From a virus, in the IMG/VR virus record IMGVR_UViG_3300025585_000134, positions 1 to 28,651 of that record: a DNA stretch of 28,651 nucleotides; one strand, given 5' to 3'. Positions 1-8,298 of this stretch are shown piece by piece (the first letter of the stretch is position 1; each line of letters opens with the position of its first letter). The notes under the pieces are model-generated. The model was not told where the DNA came from. It worked only from the letters and a program-made list of their open reading frames with translations, and did not search any database. Both the position numbers and the translations under genes were made by a program.

Positions 1-1
1 T

Positions 2-2182
2 GATAGTAAAGATTTAGGAGTTCTTAGTGTAGTAGCAGCAAATTATTATACTGCTGCATCAATAGTTGAAAATTACTATAATAAAACTCAAGTTGATGCT
101 ACAATACCCGCTTACGTAAATGCTACATTAGCTAACTACTATACTAAAACTCAAGTTGATGCTACAATACCTGGTTATGTTAATGCTACACTAGCAAATT
201 ATCAAATTTATTTAGGACTACTCCAGAAAAATATATTCCCATTAAATGGATTAAAAATTACGTCCCCAACTATTGGACAATATTTATATTATAATGGAAG
301 TCAATGGGTTAATAGAGCCGTAAGTCCTTTAGGAGTCCCAGACGAGCAAACTTTTGGAAAAATAGCTTTGATGGGACAAGATACAATCGTAAGTTCTTCG
401 TATCTTGATCCATCAAGTTTGATAACTGTTTCTGGTGGTAGTATAAGTGGTTCACTATACTCTAATTATTTAAGTTCAACTAGTTCTGTCGCTGGAACTG
501 TATCAGCAACAACGTATTTAAATCTTCCAGGGTCATCAACTGTAGGTGGATCTAATACTCAAGTTCAATTTAATAATAATGGAGTATTTAGTGGAAGCCC
601 AGCATTAACTTGGGGTTCAACTGTAAGCTCTTTAAGTGCAACTAATTATTATGTTGCATCTGCAATACAATTTAATACTAATCCAAGTGCAGCATTAGCA
701 GTTGGTCAGATATCTTGGAATGCAACTGATCAAACGTTGGATATCCAAACTACCACTGATACTACATTGCAAGTCGGACAAGAACAAGTAATGCTTGTTG
801 AAAATAAATCCGGCGCTACGATTGCTAATGGTAAAGTAATATATGTAAGCGGAACTACTGGTGGATCAGGTAAGTTGAATGTTGCACTTGCAGCAGCATC
901 ATCAACTAATTCTGAAACTGCATTCATTATCGGTGTAACTACTCAAGAAATTTCTGATAATAGTTCAGGATTTGTTACCACCTTTGGTAAGGTAAATGGA
1001 ATTCCACTTCCAACCTCTGCATTCAATGATGGTGACATTGTATACTTAGGTGATACTCCAGGCGAACTTAGAAACTATAGACCAAGTAAACCTGGACATG
1101 GATATTTCCAGATGGGTCGTGTTATAAGAGCGCACAACACTAATGGAACTCTATTTGTAACAATTCGTGGCTCATTTGACATGGATGAGATTCATGATGT
1201 TGCATCCTCCATTCCAGGAAACAATCAGACGTTAGTTTATAATTCAACTTCTGGATTATACATTCCAACTAATTACGCTCTTAGCACTGTATCAGATGTT
1301 TCAAGTCCTTTAAATCCAAGTACTGGAAAGGTATTAACTTATAGCGGAACTAAGTGGATTGCGTCGTCCGTTCCATTAGCTGCCGGTGGATCTAATACTC
1401 AAATACAATTTAATAGTAGTGGATTACTTGCAGGAGACTCTTCATTTACTTATAACTCATTAACAGACAGTTTACTTGCGGGGAATGAAATAATCACTAA
1501 TGTAGTAAATGCAAACTCTATAGTTGGCGCTGCTGCTAGTGGTAATGTAATAAACTTATTAGGTGAAAGCCGCGCTATTGAAATAACCGCAGATCCACTA
1601 CAAGGTGATGGAACTATAGGATTCCTTAGTGATGCTGGATTTGATGGTAATGTTACTATTAACGGACTAGGTAAAATACTGTATGCGAATACTGCGGAAA
1701 TTCCTAATTTAGGAACAGGTAATATATACAATACGGTTAATTCAAACACCATTAATATTGATGGCGGGACTCATGCAATAATAATAACTCCAGATCCTAG
1801 CGTAGGAACTGGTAGAGTTAAAATTGATGGAACCTTAGAGGCCACAACTTATTATGGTTTGCCTACGGGATCATTAAGTGGATTAAGTGATGTTTCAAGT
1901 CCATTAAGCCCATCAAATGGTAAAGTTTTAACTTGGAGTTCAACTAAATGGATTGCATCATCTATATCTTCCGGCGGAACTCCAGGCGGATCTACTACAC
2001 AAGTACAATTTAATAATGCCGGGTCATTCTCTGGTAGTCCAGGAATGACTTATGATAATTCAACTAGCACTTTAACTATAACTAGTGTTAGTGCTTCAAA
2101 TTACTATAATATTAATGCAAGTATTGTTCCAAATTATTTTGGAGTAATAAATGCTATGATAAAAGGTTTAGTGTCTCCATAA
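2..2182 (+). CDS. Tail fibre protein, 5'-truncated by the window
   Basis: The frame is open from base 2 to a TAA at 2180-2182, so the gene begins upstream and the internal ATG at 368 is not its start. About 726 residues are visible. The sequence is rich in Ser, Thr, Asn and Gly and is modular. It has two 21-residue tandem repeats at 71-196 (NYY-KTQVDATIP core), three GGSxTQxQFN modules at 545, 1385 and 1985, and two DVSSPL..GKVL..TKWIASS modules at about 1295 and 1889. Between them, at about 779-1170, lies a conserved-looking block (LVENKSGATIANGKVIYVSG, then GDIVYLGDTPGELR) that I recognise from many marine phage fibres. Such modules form long trimeric beta-rich shafts with receptor-binding parts. 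No intramolecular chaperone or peptidase domain is visible at the C-terminus. The next gene follows after 12 bases, which suggests one late transcript. The fibre call is confident; the receptor is unknown. Confidence 0.85.
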   Translation, partial: DSKDLGVLSVVAANYYTAASIVENYYNKTQVDATIPAYVNATLANYYTKTQVDATIPGYVNATLANYQIYLGLLQKNIFPLNGLKITSPTIGQYLYYNGSQWVNRAVSPLGVPDEQTFGKIALMGQDTIVSSSYLDPSSLITVSGGSISGSLYSNYLSSTSSVAGTVSATTYLNLPGSSTVGGSNTQVQFNNNGVFSGSPALTWGSTVSSLSATNYYVASAIQFNTNPSAALAVGQISWNATDQTLDIQTTTDTTLQVGQEQVMLVENKSGATIANGKVIYVSGTTGGSGKLNVALAAASSTNSETAFIIGVTTQEISDNSSGFVTTFGKVNGIPLPTSAFNDGDIVYLGDTPGELRNYRPSKPGHGYFQMGRVIRAHNTNGTLFVTIRGSFDMDEIHDVASSIPGNNQTLVYNSTSGLYIPTNYALSTVSDVSSPLNPSTGKVLTYSGTKWIASSVPLAAGGSNTQIQFNSSGLLAGDSSFTYNSLTDSLLAGNEIITNVVNANSIVGAAASGNVINLLGESRAIEITADPLQGDGTIGFLSDAGFDGNVTINGLGKILYANTAEIPNLGTGNIYNTVNSNTINIDGGTHAIIITPDPSVGTGRVKIDGTLEATTYYGLPTGSLSGLSDVSSPLSPSNGKVLTWSSTKWIASSISSGGTPGGSTTQVQFNNAGSFSGSPGMTYDNSTSTLTITSVSASNYYNINASIVPNYFGVINAMIKGLVSP
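71..196 (+). repeat. Tandem 63-bp repeat (two copies) in the tail fibre gene
   Basis: Units 71-133 and 134-196 are in frame and encode NYYNKTQVDATIPAYVNATLA-type 21-residue units that differ at only two residues (N/T and A/G). The DNA copies differ mainly at third codon positions. A partial related unit (NYYTAASIVE) precedes them at 41-70, and a third begins as NYQ at 197, so the array probably extends upstream of the window. Confidence 0.85.
545..2103 (+). repeat. Dispersed fibre modules (three GGSxTQxQFN copies, two DVSSPL copies)
   Basis: In-frame modules starting GGSNTQVQFNN recur at 545, 1385 and 1985. Each is followed by a short S/A-G-S/D-P-type stretch, and copies one and three end in SA(T/S)NYY. 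A second module, DVSSPL..GKVLT..TKWIASS, occurs at about 1295 and 1889, shortly before the second and third GGS modules. The pattern suggests growth of the fibre shaft by duplication. Confidence 0.75.
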
Positions 2183-2194
2183 AAGGAAATTAAA

Positions 2195-2641
2195 ATGCCA
2201 GCAAATACAAGTCCAATTTTTACTATTACCCCAAGATTTTCATGGCCTAGTTCTAATCCAATAGGGACTTTAGCAGTAACTGCGACTGTATCAAGTGCCT
2301 ACGATGGAACTAATACTAATTCAACTTTAGTTTTTAGTGGTGCATCAAATGGATCATTTTTACAAAAATTAATTTTTGAATCTGGTGGAACTAACTCTAC
2401 AGCTTCTGTTGCAAGAGTATTTATTAATAATGGTAGCAATCCAACTACAGCAACCAATAACTCATTATTAATGCAGTATTCTTTACCAACAACTACAGCA
2501 AGTAATACACAAAGCGTTGGACATATAGAATTGCCAATGATGATTCAAATTCCATCAAGTTATAGAGTTTATGTTATGATAAGCTCAAGTTCAAACTTAG
2601 GTGGTGGATGGTATGTTACGGCTGTTGGTGGTGATTACTGA
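2195..2641 (+). CDS. Small Ser/Thr/Asn-rich phage virion protein, function unknown
   Basis: This 148-residue protein starts at an ATG preceded by AAAGGAAA. It begins MPANTSPIFTITPRF and contains blocks such as SVARVFINNGSNPTTATNN, then a closing segment ending VTAVGGDY. From memory, this pattern (an xANTSPIF start, RxFINNGS in the middle, a (V/A)xGGDY end) recurs as a small beta-rich protein beside tail-fibre genes in many environmental phages, without a proven role. A decoration protein or fibre-associated head-like trimer is possible. Its stop TGA overlaps the ATG of the next gene (TGATG at 2639-2643), so the two are probably translationally coupled. It lies in the host-recognition block, which supports a role on the virion surface. 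Confidence 0.6.
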   Translation: MPANTSPIFTITPRFSWPSSNPIGTLAVTATVSSAYDGTNTNSTLVFSGASNGSFLQKLIFESGGTNSTASVARVFINNGSNPTTATNNSLLMQYSLPTTTASNTQSVGHIELPMMIQIPSSYRVYVMISSSSNLGGGWYVTAVGGDY

Positions 2642-3747
2642 TGCAGCAACTGTATTCAGATTTAAAAGATACTGATAATATTAAAGTATACCAAGGCAGT
2701 ATTACTAACACTGCGATAATGCCAACATATATTTGGAAAAAACCTAGAGATTGTCAAATAGTTTATATTTATGCAGTAGGTGGTGGGGGCGGTGGGGGCG
2801 GTGGATTGTGCCAAACTAAACCAACTAATACCTACAACTGTGGTGGAAGTGGTGGTGGAGCAGGCGGATCTTATGTATCTTTAATACCTGCAAATTTATT
2901 ACCGGATATACTTTATGTGTCGCCTGGGTATGGGGGATCAGGGTCACCTGGAGGCAGTTATGGTAGCACAAGTTTTACGAATTCCACTGGAGGTGGATCT
3001 TCAAGAGTAACTTTTGCTGCCCCAGCAAATGGGACATTTGATGATTCTTGGAATGGTATTGTTATTGCTTATGGGGGTAATGGGGGTGCTAACGGAAGTA
3101 GCAATGGAACATCTCCTGCTGGATTAGCTGCTGATACTGCTGGAGGACTACCCCCTGGTGCAACAGGCGGAGCATTTCCGGCGAGCACCAGAATTCCTAA
3201 TTTCTTAGCAATAGACACAGCTAGTGGTGGACCAAATGGTTTAGGATATAATATCAGAAACGTTACTTCTACTAGCTATTCAACAAATTTATCTTTTTTG
3301 CCTAGTGGTATGGGTAAAAACATTATTTGCACTGGAGGCACTGCTGGCGGTGCAGCATTCACAAGTACATCATCATTTCCTGGAGGAGATATTTTATTAA
3401 ATAATACAATATTATCATCCTTATATGCACAATTTAGTGCAGGAGTAATTCCTGGTGGTCCTAGTGGAGTTAGTGGTAATTTAAATGGTTCTAATGGTAT
3501 TGGATATGGGATGGATTTAACAGATGCCAATAATATAAATACATTAAATTTATTTCATCCATTATTTTTTACTGGAGGCACTGGTGGTGGTGGGTGTTAT
3601 GGATCTTCTGGAGATGGTGGAAATGGTGGGCATGGAGGTCTTGGATGTGGGGGTGGTGGAGGTGGTGGAAGTAATGGAGGAAGTGGTAATAAAGGTGGGG
3701 CCGGTGGAAACGGAGGCCCTGGATTTGTAATCATAATAGCTATATAA
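2641..3747 (+). CDS. Glycine-rich tail-tip adhesin-like protein, paralogue 1
   Basis: This 368-residue protein is dominated by glycine runs. The N-terminal third has a W-x-K-P segment (IWKKPRDCQIVYIYAVGG) leading into a nine-glycine run. It is followed by the LLPDILYVSPGYGGSGSPGG motif, a variable middle (about 120-300), and a C-terminal glycine lattice (GDGGNGGHGGLGCGGGGGGG near 320-345) closed by a hydrophobic strand FVIIIAI. The architecture is shared with the next two genes. Such polyglycine stretches resemble the polyglycine II sandwich seen in the gp38 adhesin of T4-like phage S16, where loops between glycine helices contact the receptor. That comparison is by pattern only. The start overlaps the stop of the preceding gene. 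Confidence 0.65.
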   Translation: MQQLYSDLKDTDNIKVYQGSITNTAIMPTYIWKKPRDCQIVYIYAVGGGGGGGGGLCQTKPTNTYNCGGSGGGAGGSYVSLIPANLLPDILYVSPGYGGSGSPGGSYGSTSFTNSTGGGSSRVTFAAPANGTFDDSWNGIVIAYGGNGGANGSSNGTSPAGLAADTAGGLPPGATGGAFPASTRIPNFLAIDTASGGPNGLGYNIRNVTSTSYSTNLSFLPSGMGKNIICTGGTAGGAAFTSTSSFPGGDILLNNTILSSLYAQFSAGVIPGGPSGVSGNLNGSNGIGYGMDLTDANNINTLNLFHPLFFTGGTGGGGCYGSSGDGGNGGHGGLGCGGGGGGGSNGGSGNKGGAGGNGGPGFVIIIAI

Positions 3748-3751
3748 ATTT

Positions 3752-4879
3752 ATGGTATATCAAACTTATAATTCTGCACAAAATATTAATGATAATTTTA
3801 GAGCTTATGTTGGGGGGATAAGAGCTGCTTCAGGACCATTTAATGGATTAAATGAAGGTAGTAATTACCCTAATTATGAAACACATTTTCCCACGACTCA
3901 CATTTGGTTAAAACCTAAAGGATCAAAATTTATTATTATTGGTGGGATTGGTGCTGGAGGTGGGGGTGCCGGGGGTGCAGCGTCCCCAACTGGATTTGCC
4001 GCTGGAGGTGGAGGTGGAGGAGGTCATGGACAATCTTTTTTAAGTTTTCTTCCATCTTTTATGGTTCCAAATCGTTTATACGTTGCTCCTGGGGAAGGTG
4101 GCCAAGGTGGACTTGGGGGTGTATTAGGCGCGTCTGGTAATGATGTATCTGTATCGGGGTCCTGTGGTGGTATGAGCACCTATGGAATTCTTAAAACTTT
4201 TCCAACCCCATTAAGAATGTTTATTTCCCCTAATAATCAAGTAAATAGTGCGAATACTTTAGCTATACTAGGTTATCCAAATCTAAATCCTAGAAAATCA
4301 TCTGGGGGAACTAGTGCTACGGCAGGAACTGGTGAAGGAGGCGGAGGAGGAGGATCTTCTTCCGATAATGCATACAATATATGTCGAATTGGTCTTGGTA
4401 GTTGTAACACAGTTAGATATAATGGTAGAAATGGATCAATTACGTCTGATGGACCTATTAGTTATCCTGGTAACTTATTACTTAAATATGGAACAGGAGG
4501 AGGGGGAGCATCATCAAATGCTTATCGGGGAGGATATTTATCCAGCCTTTCAATTTTTACAAATTATTCGACTTATGGTGATGTAAATTATGGCTCTGTT
4601 TCCGGTGCTGCTGGGGCTGGAAGTAATTATTATGGACCTGTAAATTTTTCAAATGGATTCGATAAAATTTTTACAAATTATTTACCATTTTATGGGTTTG
4701 GAGCAGCAAATGGTGGAGCAGGAAATATAAATGGTAATGGAGGGGATGGTGGACATGGGGGTATTGGGTGTGGTGGAGGTGGTGGAGGGGGAGCCATAGG
4801 ATCTAATGGGAGTGGTATAAAGGGTGGGGATGGTGGAAATGGTGGACCAGGAGCATTTTTGTTTTGGAGTATAAAATAA
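3752..4879 (+). CDS. Glycine-rich tail-tip adhesin-like protein, paralogue 2
   Basis: This 375-residue protein has the same architecture as its neighbours. An extended N-terminus (about 45 residues before IWLKPKGSKFIIIGGIG) leads into glycine runs, the MVPNRLYVAPGEGGQGGLGG motif at about 107-128, a variable central region with several Tyr/Asn-rich loops, and a C-terminal lattice (GDGGHGGIGCGGGGGGG) ending in AFLFWSIK. It starts four bases after the previous stop and ends one base before the next start, so the three genes form a compact cassette. The divergent middle with conserved ends is what diversifying receptor-binding loops would look like. A structural rather than adhesive role cannot be excluded. 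Confidence 0.65.
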   Translation: MVYQTYNSAQNINDNFRAYVGGIRAASGPFNGLNEGSNYPNYETHFPTTHIWLKPKGSKFIIIGGIGAGGGGAGGAASPTGFAAGGGGGGGHGQSFLSFLPSFMVPNRLYVAPGEGGQGGLGGVLGASGNDVSVSGSCGGMSTYGILKTFPTPLRMFISPNNQVNSANTLAILGYPNLNPRKSSGGTSATAGTGEGGGGGGSSSDNAYNICRIGLGSCNTVRYNGRNGSITSDGPISYPGNLLLKYGTGGGGASSNAYRGGYLSSLSIFTNYSTYGDVNYGSVSGAAGAGSNYYGPVNFSNGFDKIFTNYLPFYGFGAANGGAGNINGNGGDGGHGGIGCGGGGGGGAIGSNGSGIKGGDGGNGGPGAFLFWSIK

Positions 4880-4880
4880 T

Positions 4881-5930
4881 ATGAGTCATCAAGATTACAA
4901 TAGTTTTGGTGGGAATATTTATGAAACTACTAAACATTTCGTTGGCACTGACAGTGAATCTCCCTGGATAACTTGGAATAAACCAAATAATTGTAAATTA
5001 GTTTATTTTCTGTGTATTGGTGGTGGCGGTGGTGGAGCGGGCGGCCCAGCTATGGCGTCAGGAACTTATGCTTCCGGTGCCGTTCCCGGAGGTGGCGCAG
5101 GAACGATGTCAATGTTAATCCCTGCCATGTTTCTCCCTAATACATTATATATAAAGCCAGGTTATTGTGGTTCTGCTGGATCTGGTGCAATATTTGGCTC
5201 TGTTATAGAAACTTCAGGTGGGCCAGGGGGATCTAGCTTTGTATGTTATTATCCTGATTCCTCACAGGGAAATAGAATATGTTTTGCTAATGGTGGAACG
5301 GGTGGTGCCGTCTCTGGTCATCAGGTTTCTTCCAGTGTAATTGATGGTACTATGGTTGATGCAAGTAATATATTTTATGGCCACGCAGGAATTAGACAAC
5401 ATATGATGCCTCAACTTACTAAAGACAGAACTAATACTAATACTTATGCTGGATTATATAGTTTTGATATAAACAATTCTAATACTATGGGTCGGGATAA
5501 CAATATTTGTACACCAGGATTATTTGGAAATAGCACTACATCTGCCGGAGCCTCAGTATTTGATACAAAATATATATTGTTTGGGGATAATTCTACTAGC
5601 TATCCTTATCCTTTCCCCGCATTATCTAACAGTAATTCACTTACAACACCAATCAATGGATTGGGCTATGGATTAGATCTTTCTTATACTGGAGATGATT
5701 TTTTCTATGGAAATATTGAGGGGGGACCTAATAGTAATCATGGATTCTATTTTTGTGGGGGTGGTGGTGGATATTTTAATACTCTAAGTGGAACCGCAGG
5801 GCATGGTGGCCATGGTGGAATTGGCAGCGGAGGTGGTGGGGGTGGAGCTTGTGGTAATGCAATAACAAATGGTAGAGGTGGAAATGGTGGTAGAGGTGGT
5901 CCCGGATTGATAAGTATAGTATGTATTTAA
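4881..5930 (+). CDS. Glycine-rich tail-tip adhesin-like protein, paralogue 3
   Basis: This 349-residue protein is the third member of the cassette. It has ITWNKPNNCKLVYFLCIGG followed by glycine runs, then FLPNTLYIKPGYCGSAGSG at about 87-105, a variable centre (about 130-290), and the C-terminal lattice (GHGGHGGIGSGGGGGGACG) closed by LISIVCI. It carries more cysteines than paralogue 2 (C36, C98 and others). A GGAG about 11 bases upstream of the ATG may serve as ribosome binding site. Its TAA stop overlaps the stop of the opposing 75-residue gene, marking the end of this plus-strand block. Confidence 0.65.
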   Translation: MSHQDYNSFGGNIYETTKHFVGTDSESPWITWNKPNNCKLVYFLCIGGGGGGAGGPAMASGTYASGAVPGGGAGTMSMLIPAMFLPNTLYIKPGYCGSAGSGAIFGSVIETSGGPGGSSFVCYYPDSSQGNRICFANGGTGGAVSGHQVSSSVIDGTMVDASNIFYGHAGIRQHMMPQLTKDRTNTNTYAGLYSFDINNSNTMGRDNNICTPGLFGNSTTSAGASVFDTKYILFGDNSTSYPYPFPALSNSNSLTTPINGLGYGLDLSYTGDDFFYGNIEGGPNSNHGFYFCGGGGGYFNTLSGTAGHGGHGGIGSGGGGGGACGNAITNGRGGNGGRGGPGLISIVCI

Positions 5931-6154
5931 TCTACTTTATCACCACGCTTTAAAGAAGAAACCAATCTAAGCATTACATTTTCTCTTATACCATCTAACT
6001 CTCTGTAAATGCTAGTTAATGAGTTCAAAGTATCCAATCCAATCCTCTTACTTTTAAGTGCCTTAATCTCATCACCTAGACGCTCTAACGTGGTTTGTTG
6101 AGTTGGAGTAAAGTTATACAAAGAATCTAATAGAGTTTCAGCTTTTATAGTCAT
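5927..6154 (-). CDS. Small helical protein downstream of uvsW (UvsW.1 positional analogue)
   Basis: This 75-residue, charged, probably all-helical protein (TLLDSLYNFTPTQQTTLERL, then a second helix-like stretch with LDTLNSLTSIYRELDGIREN) is not recognised by sequence. Its ATG overlaps the helicase stop as ATGA (6154-6151 on the minus strand), which implies translational coupling. In T4, uvsW is followed by uvsW.1, a 76-residue helical protein. The match in size and position makes a UvsW.1 analogue the best guess, but it rests on context rather than shared motifs. It converges with the third glycine-rich gene, the two stop codons overlapping within TTTAA. Confidence 0.5.
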   Translation of the reverse strand: MTIKAETLLDSLYNFTPTQQTTLERLGDEIKALKSKRIGLDTLNSLTSIYRELDGIRENVMLRLVSSLKRGDKVD

Positions 6155-7524
6155 AGTTTAATCCACGAAATGTCGTGGCCTTCTTTTCGATAGTGTTTGA
6201 TTCTAGCCTTGGAATGCTCGCGCATGTAAGGTATTTCATCCATAAAATCGTATACCATTACTGAGCTTTTGTCTTTAGCCTTTCGCATACCACGACCAAG
6301 CCCTTGGATCGTAGGTATCTTATCCTTCAATCCACGAGCGTTGATAAGATGGCTGATCTCTTCAATATTAATTCCAGTCTGAAGGACTTTGGTGCCGATG
6401 AGGAAGGCAGCTTTCTTGGACTTGAGGAAGCCTTTAATAGCCCCCTGTCGCTCTGAAAGGGAGTTCACACCCTCCAAGGTGAAGGAGTTTGGAATGGCCT
6501 TCCTAAGCGTTTCTAGGTGTGCTAGGTTCTTTACCAGGATACACACCTTAGCTTCAGAGCTAGCAGCAGCAATCTTAGCAGCTAATTCTATGATCATCTT
6601 ATTGCGCTTCTCTGAGTTTACAATAAACTTATCATAGAGATTAGCATATGTATCATCCATATCCTCGGGTTTGAGGTCATCTGTGTATTCAATAATTTGA
6701 ATAACAGGCTTTGCTAACTTGTTCTCCTCAATAAGCTCCTGGGTTGTCTTGGTGCTTATCTTATCCCCAAACGCGCCTCGTAATGTGAGTTGACCAATAG
6801 GATCGTCTGGAAGAGTAGCTGTGAATCCGAAACGGTATTGAGCATTAGGAAAGCTCTGAATAGCAGCGACCGCAATCTCACCTCTACAGAATTTATGAAC
6901 TTCGTCAACAATCAACACCTCCGCTTCTTCTAAATGCGTATCAAATATCTTTTCGATACTTTGAACGGTGGACAACATTATCCTACCATCTTTGTAATCT
7001 CCACCGAGATTAATTCCAACGTCTTTGAATCCGCACTTCTTAGTTAGGTATTCAAAGGTTTGAGTTAGAATACTACGCTCATCGAATAGAATCACAACCT
7101 TATCCTCAGAGAAGGCCGTAAGGAGAGCGGCCAGAATTAAAGTCTTGCCCGATCCCGTTGGCGATAGTATCAAAGCCCTTTGAGCCTTAAGAGCTTCGTA
7201 AACAGCTTTCTCTTGATAATCAAAAAGCTTGAACTCTTTAATCTGAGTTTCAAATACAAATCCAGATCGAGGTTCGTAATCTCTTATTATACTAGGCTTG
7301 CAACCTACTTTCTCAAGATCAGCTAGGATACCATTTAAAAGCCCAGTTTTAAATCTCCCTGTGGCGGTTATAAATCGTTTTTTACCATCCCAACCCCGTC
7401 TTTGATAGGCCGGGGTATACTGATATCCCTGGACTGGGAAGGCCCAATTATCTGATAAAACTTTTATAATTTGGGGGTTATCAGTTTCTATTAAGGAGTC
7501 TATAATACCTACGCGAATTTGCAT
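6151..7524 (-). CDS. uvsW: UvsW-like superfamily 2 DNA helicase
   Basis: This is a superfamily 2 ATPase of 457 residues from the ATG at 7524, or 459 from an in-frame GTG at 7530. Numbering from the GTG, an N-terminal domain carries a TPAYQRRGWDGKKRF motif (39-53), then a Q-motif-like LFDYQEKA (102-109), Walker A SPTGSGKT (123-130), DEVH box (209-212), motif III FTATL (236-240) and motif VI QGLGRGMR (409-416). T4 UvsW remodels branched DNA, drives fork regression, and switches replication from origin- to recombination-dependent initiation. No convincing Shine-Dalgarno precedes either start. Sampled stretches are about 43% G+C, above the neighbouring structural genes. The helicase call is certain; assignment to UvsW rather than another phage SF2 helicase is likely. 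Confidence 0.88.
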   Translation of the reverse strand: MQIRVGIIDSLIETDNPQIIKVLSDNWAFPVQGYQYTPAYQRRGWDGKKRFITATGRFKTGLLNGILADLEKVGCKPSIIRDYEPRSGFVFETQIKEFKLFDYQEKAVYEALKAQRALILSPTGSGKTLILAALLTAFSEDKVVILFDERSILTQTFEYLTKKCGFKDVGINLGGDYKDGRIMLSTVQSIEKIFDTHLEEAEVLIVDEVHKFCRGEIAVAAIQSFPNAQYRFGFTATLPDDPIGQLTLRGAFGDKISTKTTQELIEENKLAKPVIQIIEYTDDLKPEDMDDTYANLYDKFIVNSEKRNKMIIELAAKIAAASSEAKVCILVKNLAHLETLRKAIPNSFTLEGVNSLSERQGAIKGFLKSKKAAFLIGTKVLQTGINIEEISHLINARGLKDKIPTIQGLGRGMRKAKDKSSVMVYDFMDEIPYMREHSKARIKHYRKEGHDISWIKL

Positions 7525-7544
7525 ACACACTATAATAGTGTGTA
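7524..7544. promoter_or_regulatory. Perfect palindrome between divergent uvsW-like and gp26-like genes
   Basis: Ten-base arms TACACACTAT (7524-7533) and ATAGTGTGTA (7535-7544) flank a single A. The left end overlaps the ATG and GTG starts of the minus-strand helicase, and the right end touches the AAAGGAA ribosome binding site of the plus-strand gene. The centre holds TATAATA on the plus strand and TATTATA on the minus strand, so it could be a shared -10 element or an operator for a dimeric repressor. This is inference from symmetry and position. Confidence 0.5.
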
Positions 7545-7554
7545 AAGGAATTAT

Positions 7555-8298
7555 ATGAAAGAATTAGATCCAAATCAAGAGAATAGAGATTCAAGATTAG
7601 AGCAACTATTTGGTGAGTTGCCACTTGAAGCCGAAACGATGATAAATCTACCTTCTGAGGGTAGATTTTATTCTAGTAAAGTATCTCAGGTAACTATTTC
7701 ACCAATTACTTTTGAAGACGAGAAGCAGCTATCCACAAGTGTTAAAAATAAGATAAACCCTGTAAATTTAATTATATCTAAATGCACTAAGGGTATTGAT
7801 ACTAATAATTTATTATTAATGGATAAGCTTTATCTTTTATTAAAAATAAGAGAAATTTCTTATGGGTCAAAGTATCCTGCATCAATAAGCTGCCCTAAGT
7901 GCTCTGCCGAGTCAGAAGTTACTATTGATCTATCTGATTTAATTATAAATAAATTAGATGTGGACATTACCGATCCAAGAGAAATACAGCTTCCAAAACT
8001 TAAAAAGACCGCCAAGGTAAGGTTCCCCAGGGTAAGCGATGAGCAGTATTTAAATAACCAAGAACAAATTTATAATAATATCTGGAGATTCGTAATAGAA
8101 CTTAATGGAATTAAAGATCCAGTATTTATTAATAAAGCCATCCCAAAAATGCATATTATGGACATTAAATTTATGATAAACCATATTATGCGCCCAGATC
8201 TAGGTTTAGACCCAAGATTTATTTATGACTGTGGCTTCTGCGGGGCAACCTCGGAAATGGCGGTGCCAATTAGCGAAAATTTTTTTTCAGTGACCTAG
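7555..8298 (+). CDS. 26: gp26-like baseplate hub assembly protein (T4_baseplate family), zero-frame product
   Basis: This 247-residue protein has the features I know from the T4 gp26/T4_baseplate family. The N-terminal part has INLPSEGRFY and the ITFEDEKQL segment, and a central region has LLLKIREISYG followed by CPKC (C113, C116). A second CGFC pair (C226, C229) near the end completes a four-cysteine zinc ribbon. The start ATG follows AAAGGAA by four bases. The gene closes with AAT TTT TTT TCA GTG ACC TAG, and a slippery run there gives access to a coding -1 frame, so this zero-frame protein is probably the short form of a pair. In T4, gp26 acts in hub assembly and gene 51 lies just downstream, the same order as here. 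Confidence 0.75.
   Translation: MKELDPNQENRDSRLEQLFGELPLEAETMINLPSEGRFYSSKVSQVTISPITFEDEKQLSTSVKNKINPVNLIISKCTKGIDTNNLLLMDKLYLLLKIREISYGSKYPASISCPKCSAESEVTIDLSDLIINKLDVDITDPREIQLPKLKKTAKVRFPRVSDEQYLNNQEQIYNNIWRFVIELNGIKDPVFINKAIPKMHIMDIKFMINHIMRPDLGLDPRFIYDCGFCGATSEMAVPISENFFSVT
8277..8287 (+). promoter_or_regulatory. Candidate -1 ribosomal frameshift slippery site
   Basis: In the zero frame the codons are GAA AAT TTT TTT TCA. Both A AAT TTT (8277-8283) and T TTT TTT (8280-8286) fit the X XXY YYZ slippery pattern. The zero frame stops four codons after the run (TAG at 8296-8298), while the -1 frame stays open to 8477. The -1 frame has a stop at 8271-8273, just upstream, and no ATG, GTG or TTG before 8343. 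No strong stimulatory structure is obvious immediately downstream. Confidence 0.65.

Noticed and set aside
368-370. ATG at 368 as the start of the tail fibre gene
   Set aside because: The same frame is open and repeat-bearing back to base 2, and no ribosome binding site precedes this ATG.
4314-4586. 90-residue open frame overlapping the second glycine-rich gene
   Set aside because: It lies wholly inside a clear gene in another frame. Its Glu/Met/Leu-rich sequence is what GGA/GGT repeats give when read out of frame.
5900-5960. Intrinsic terminator between the converging glycine-rich and helicase-partner genes
   Set aside because: The stop codons overlap, and I see no stable stem followed by a T run on either strand.
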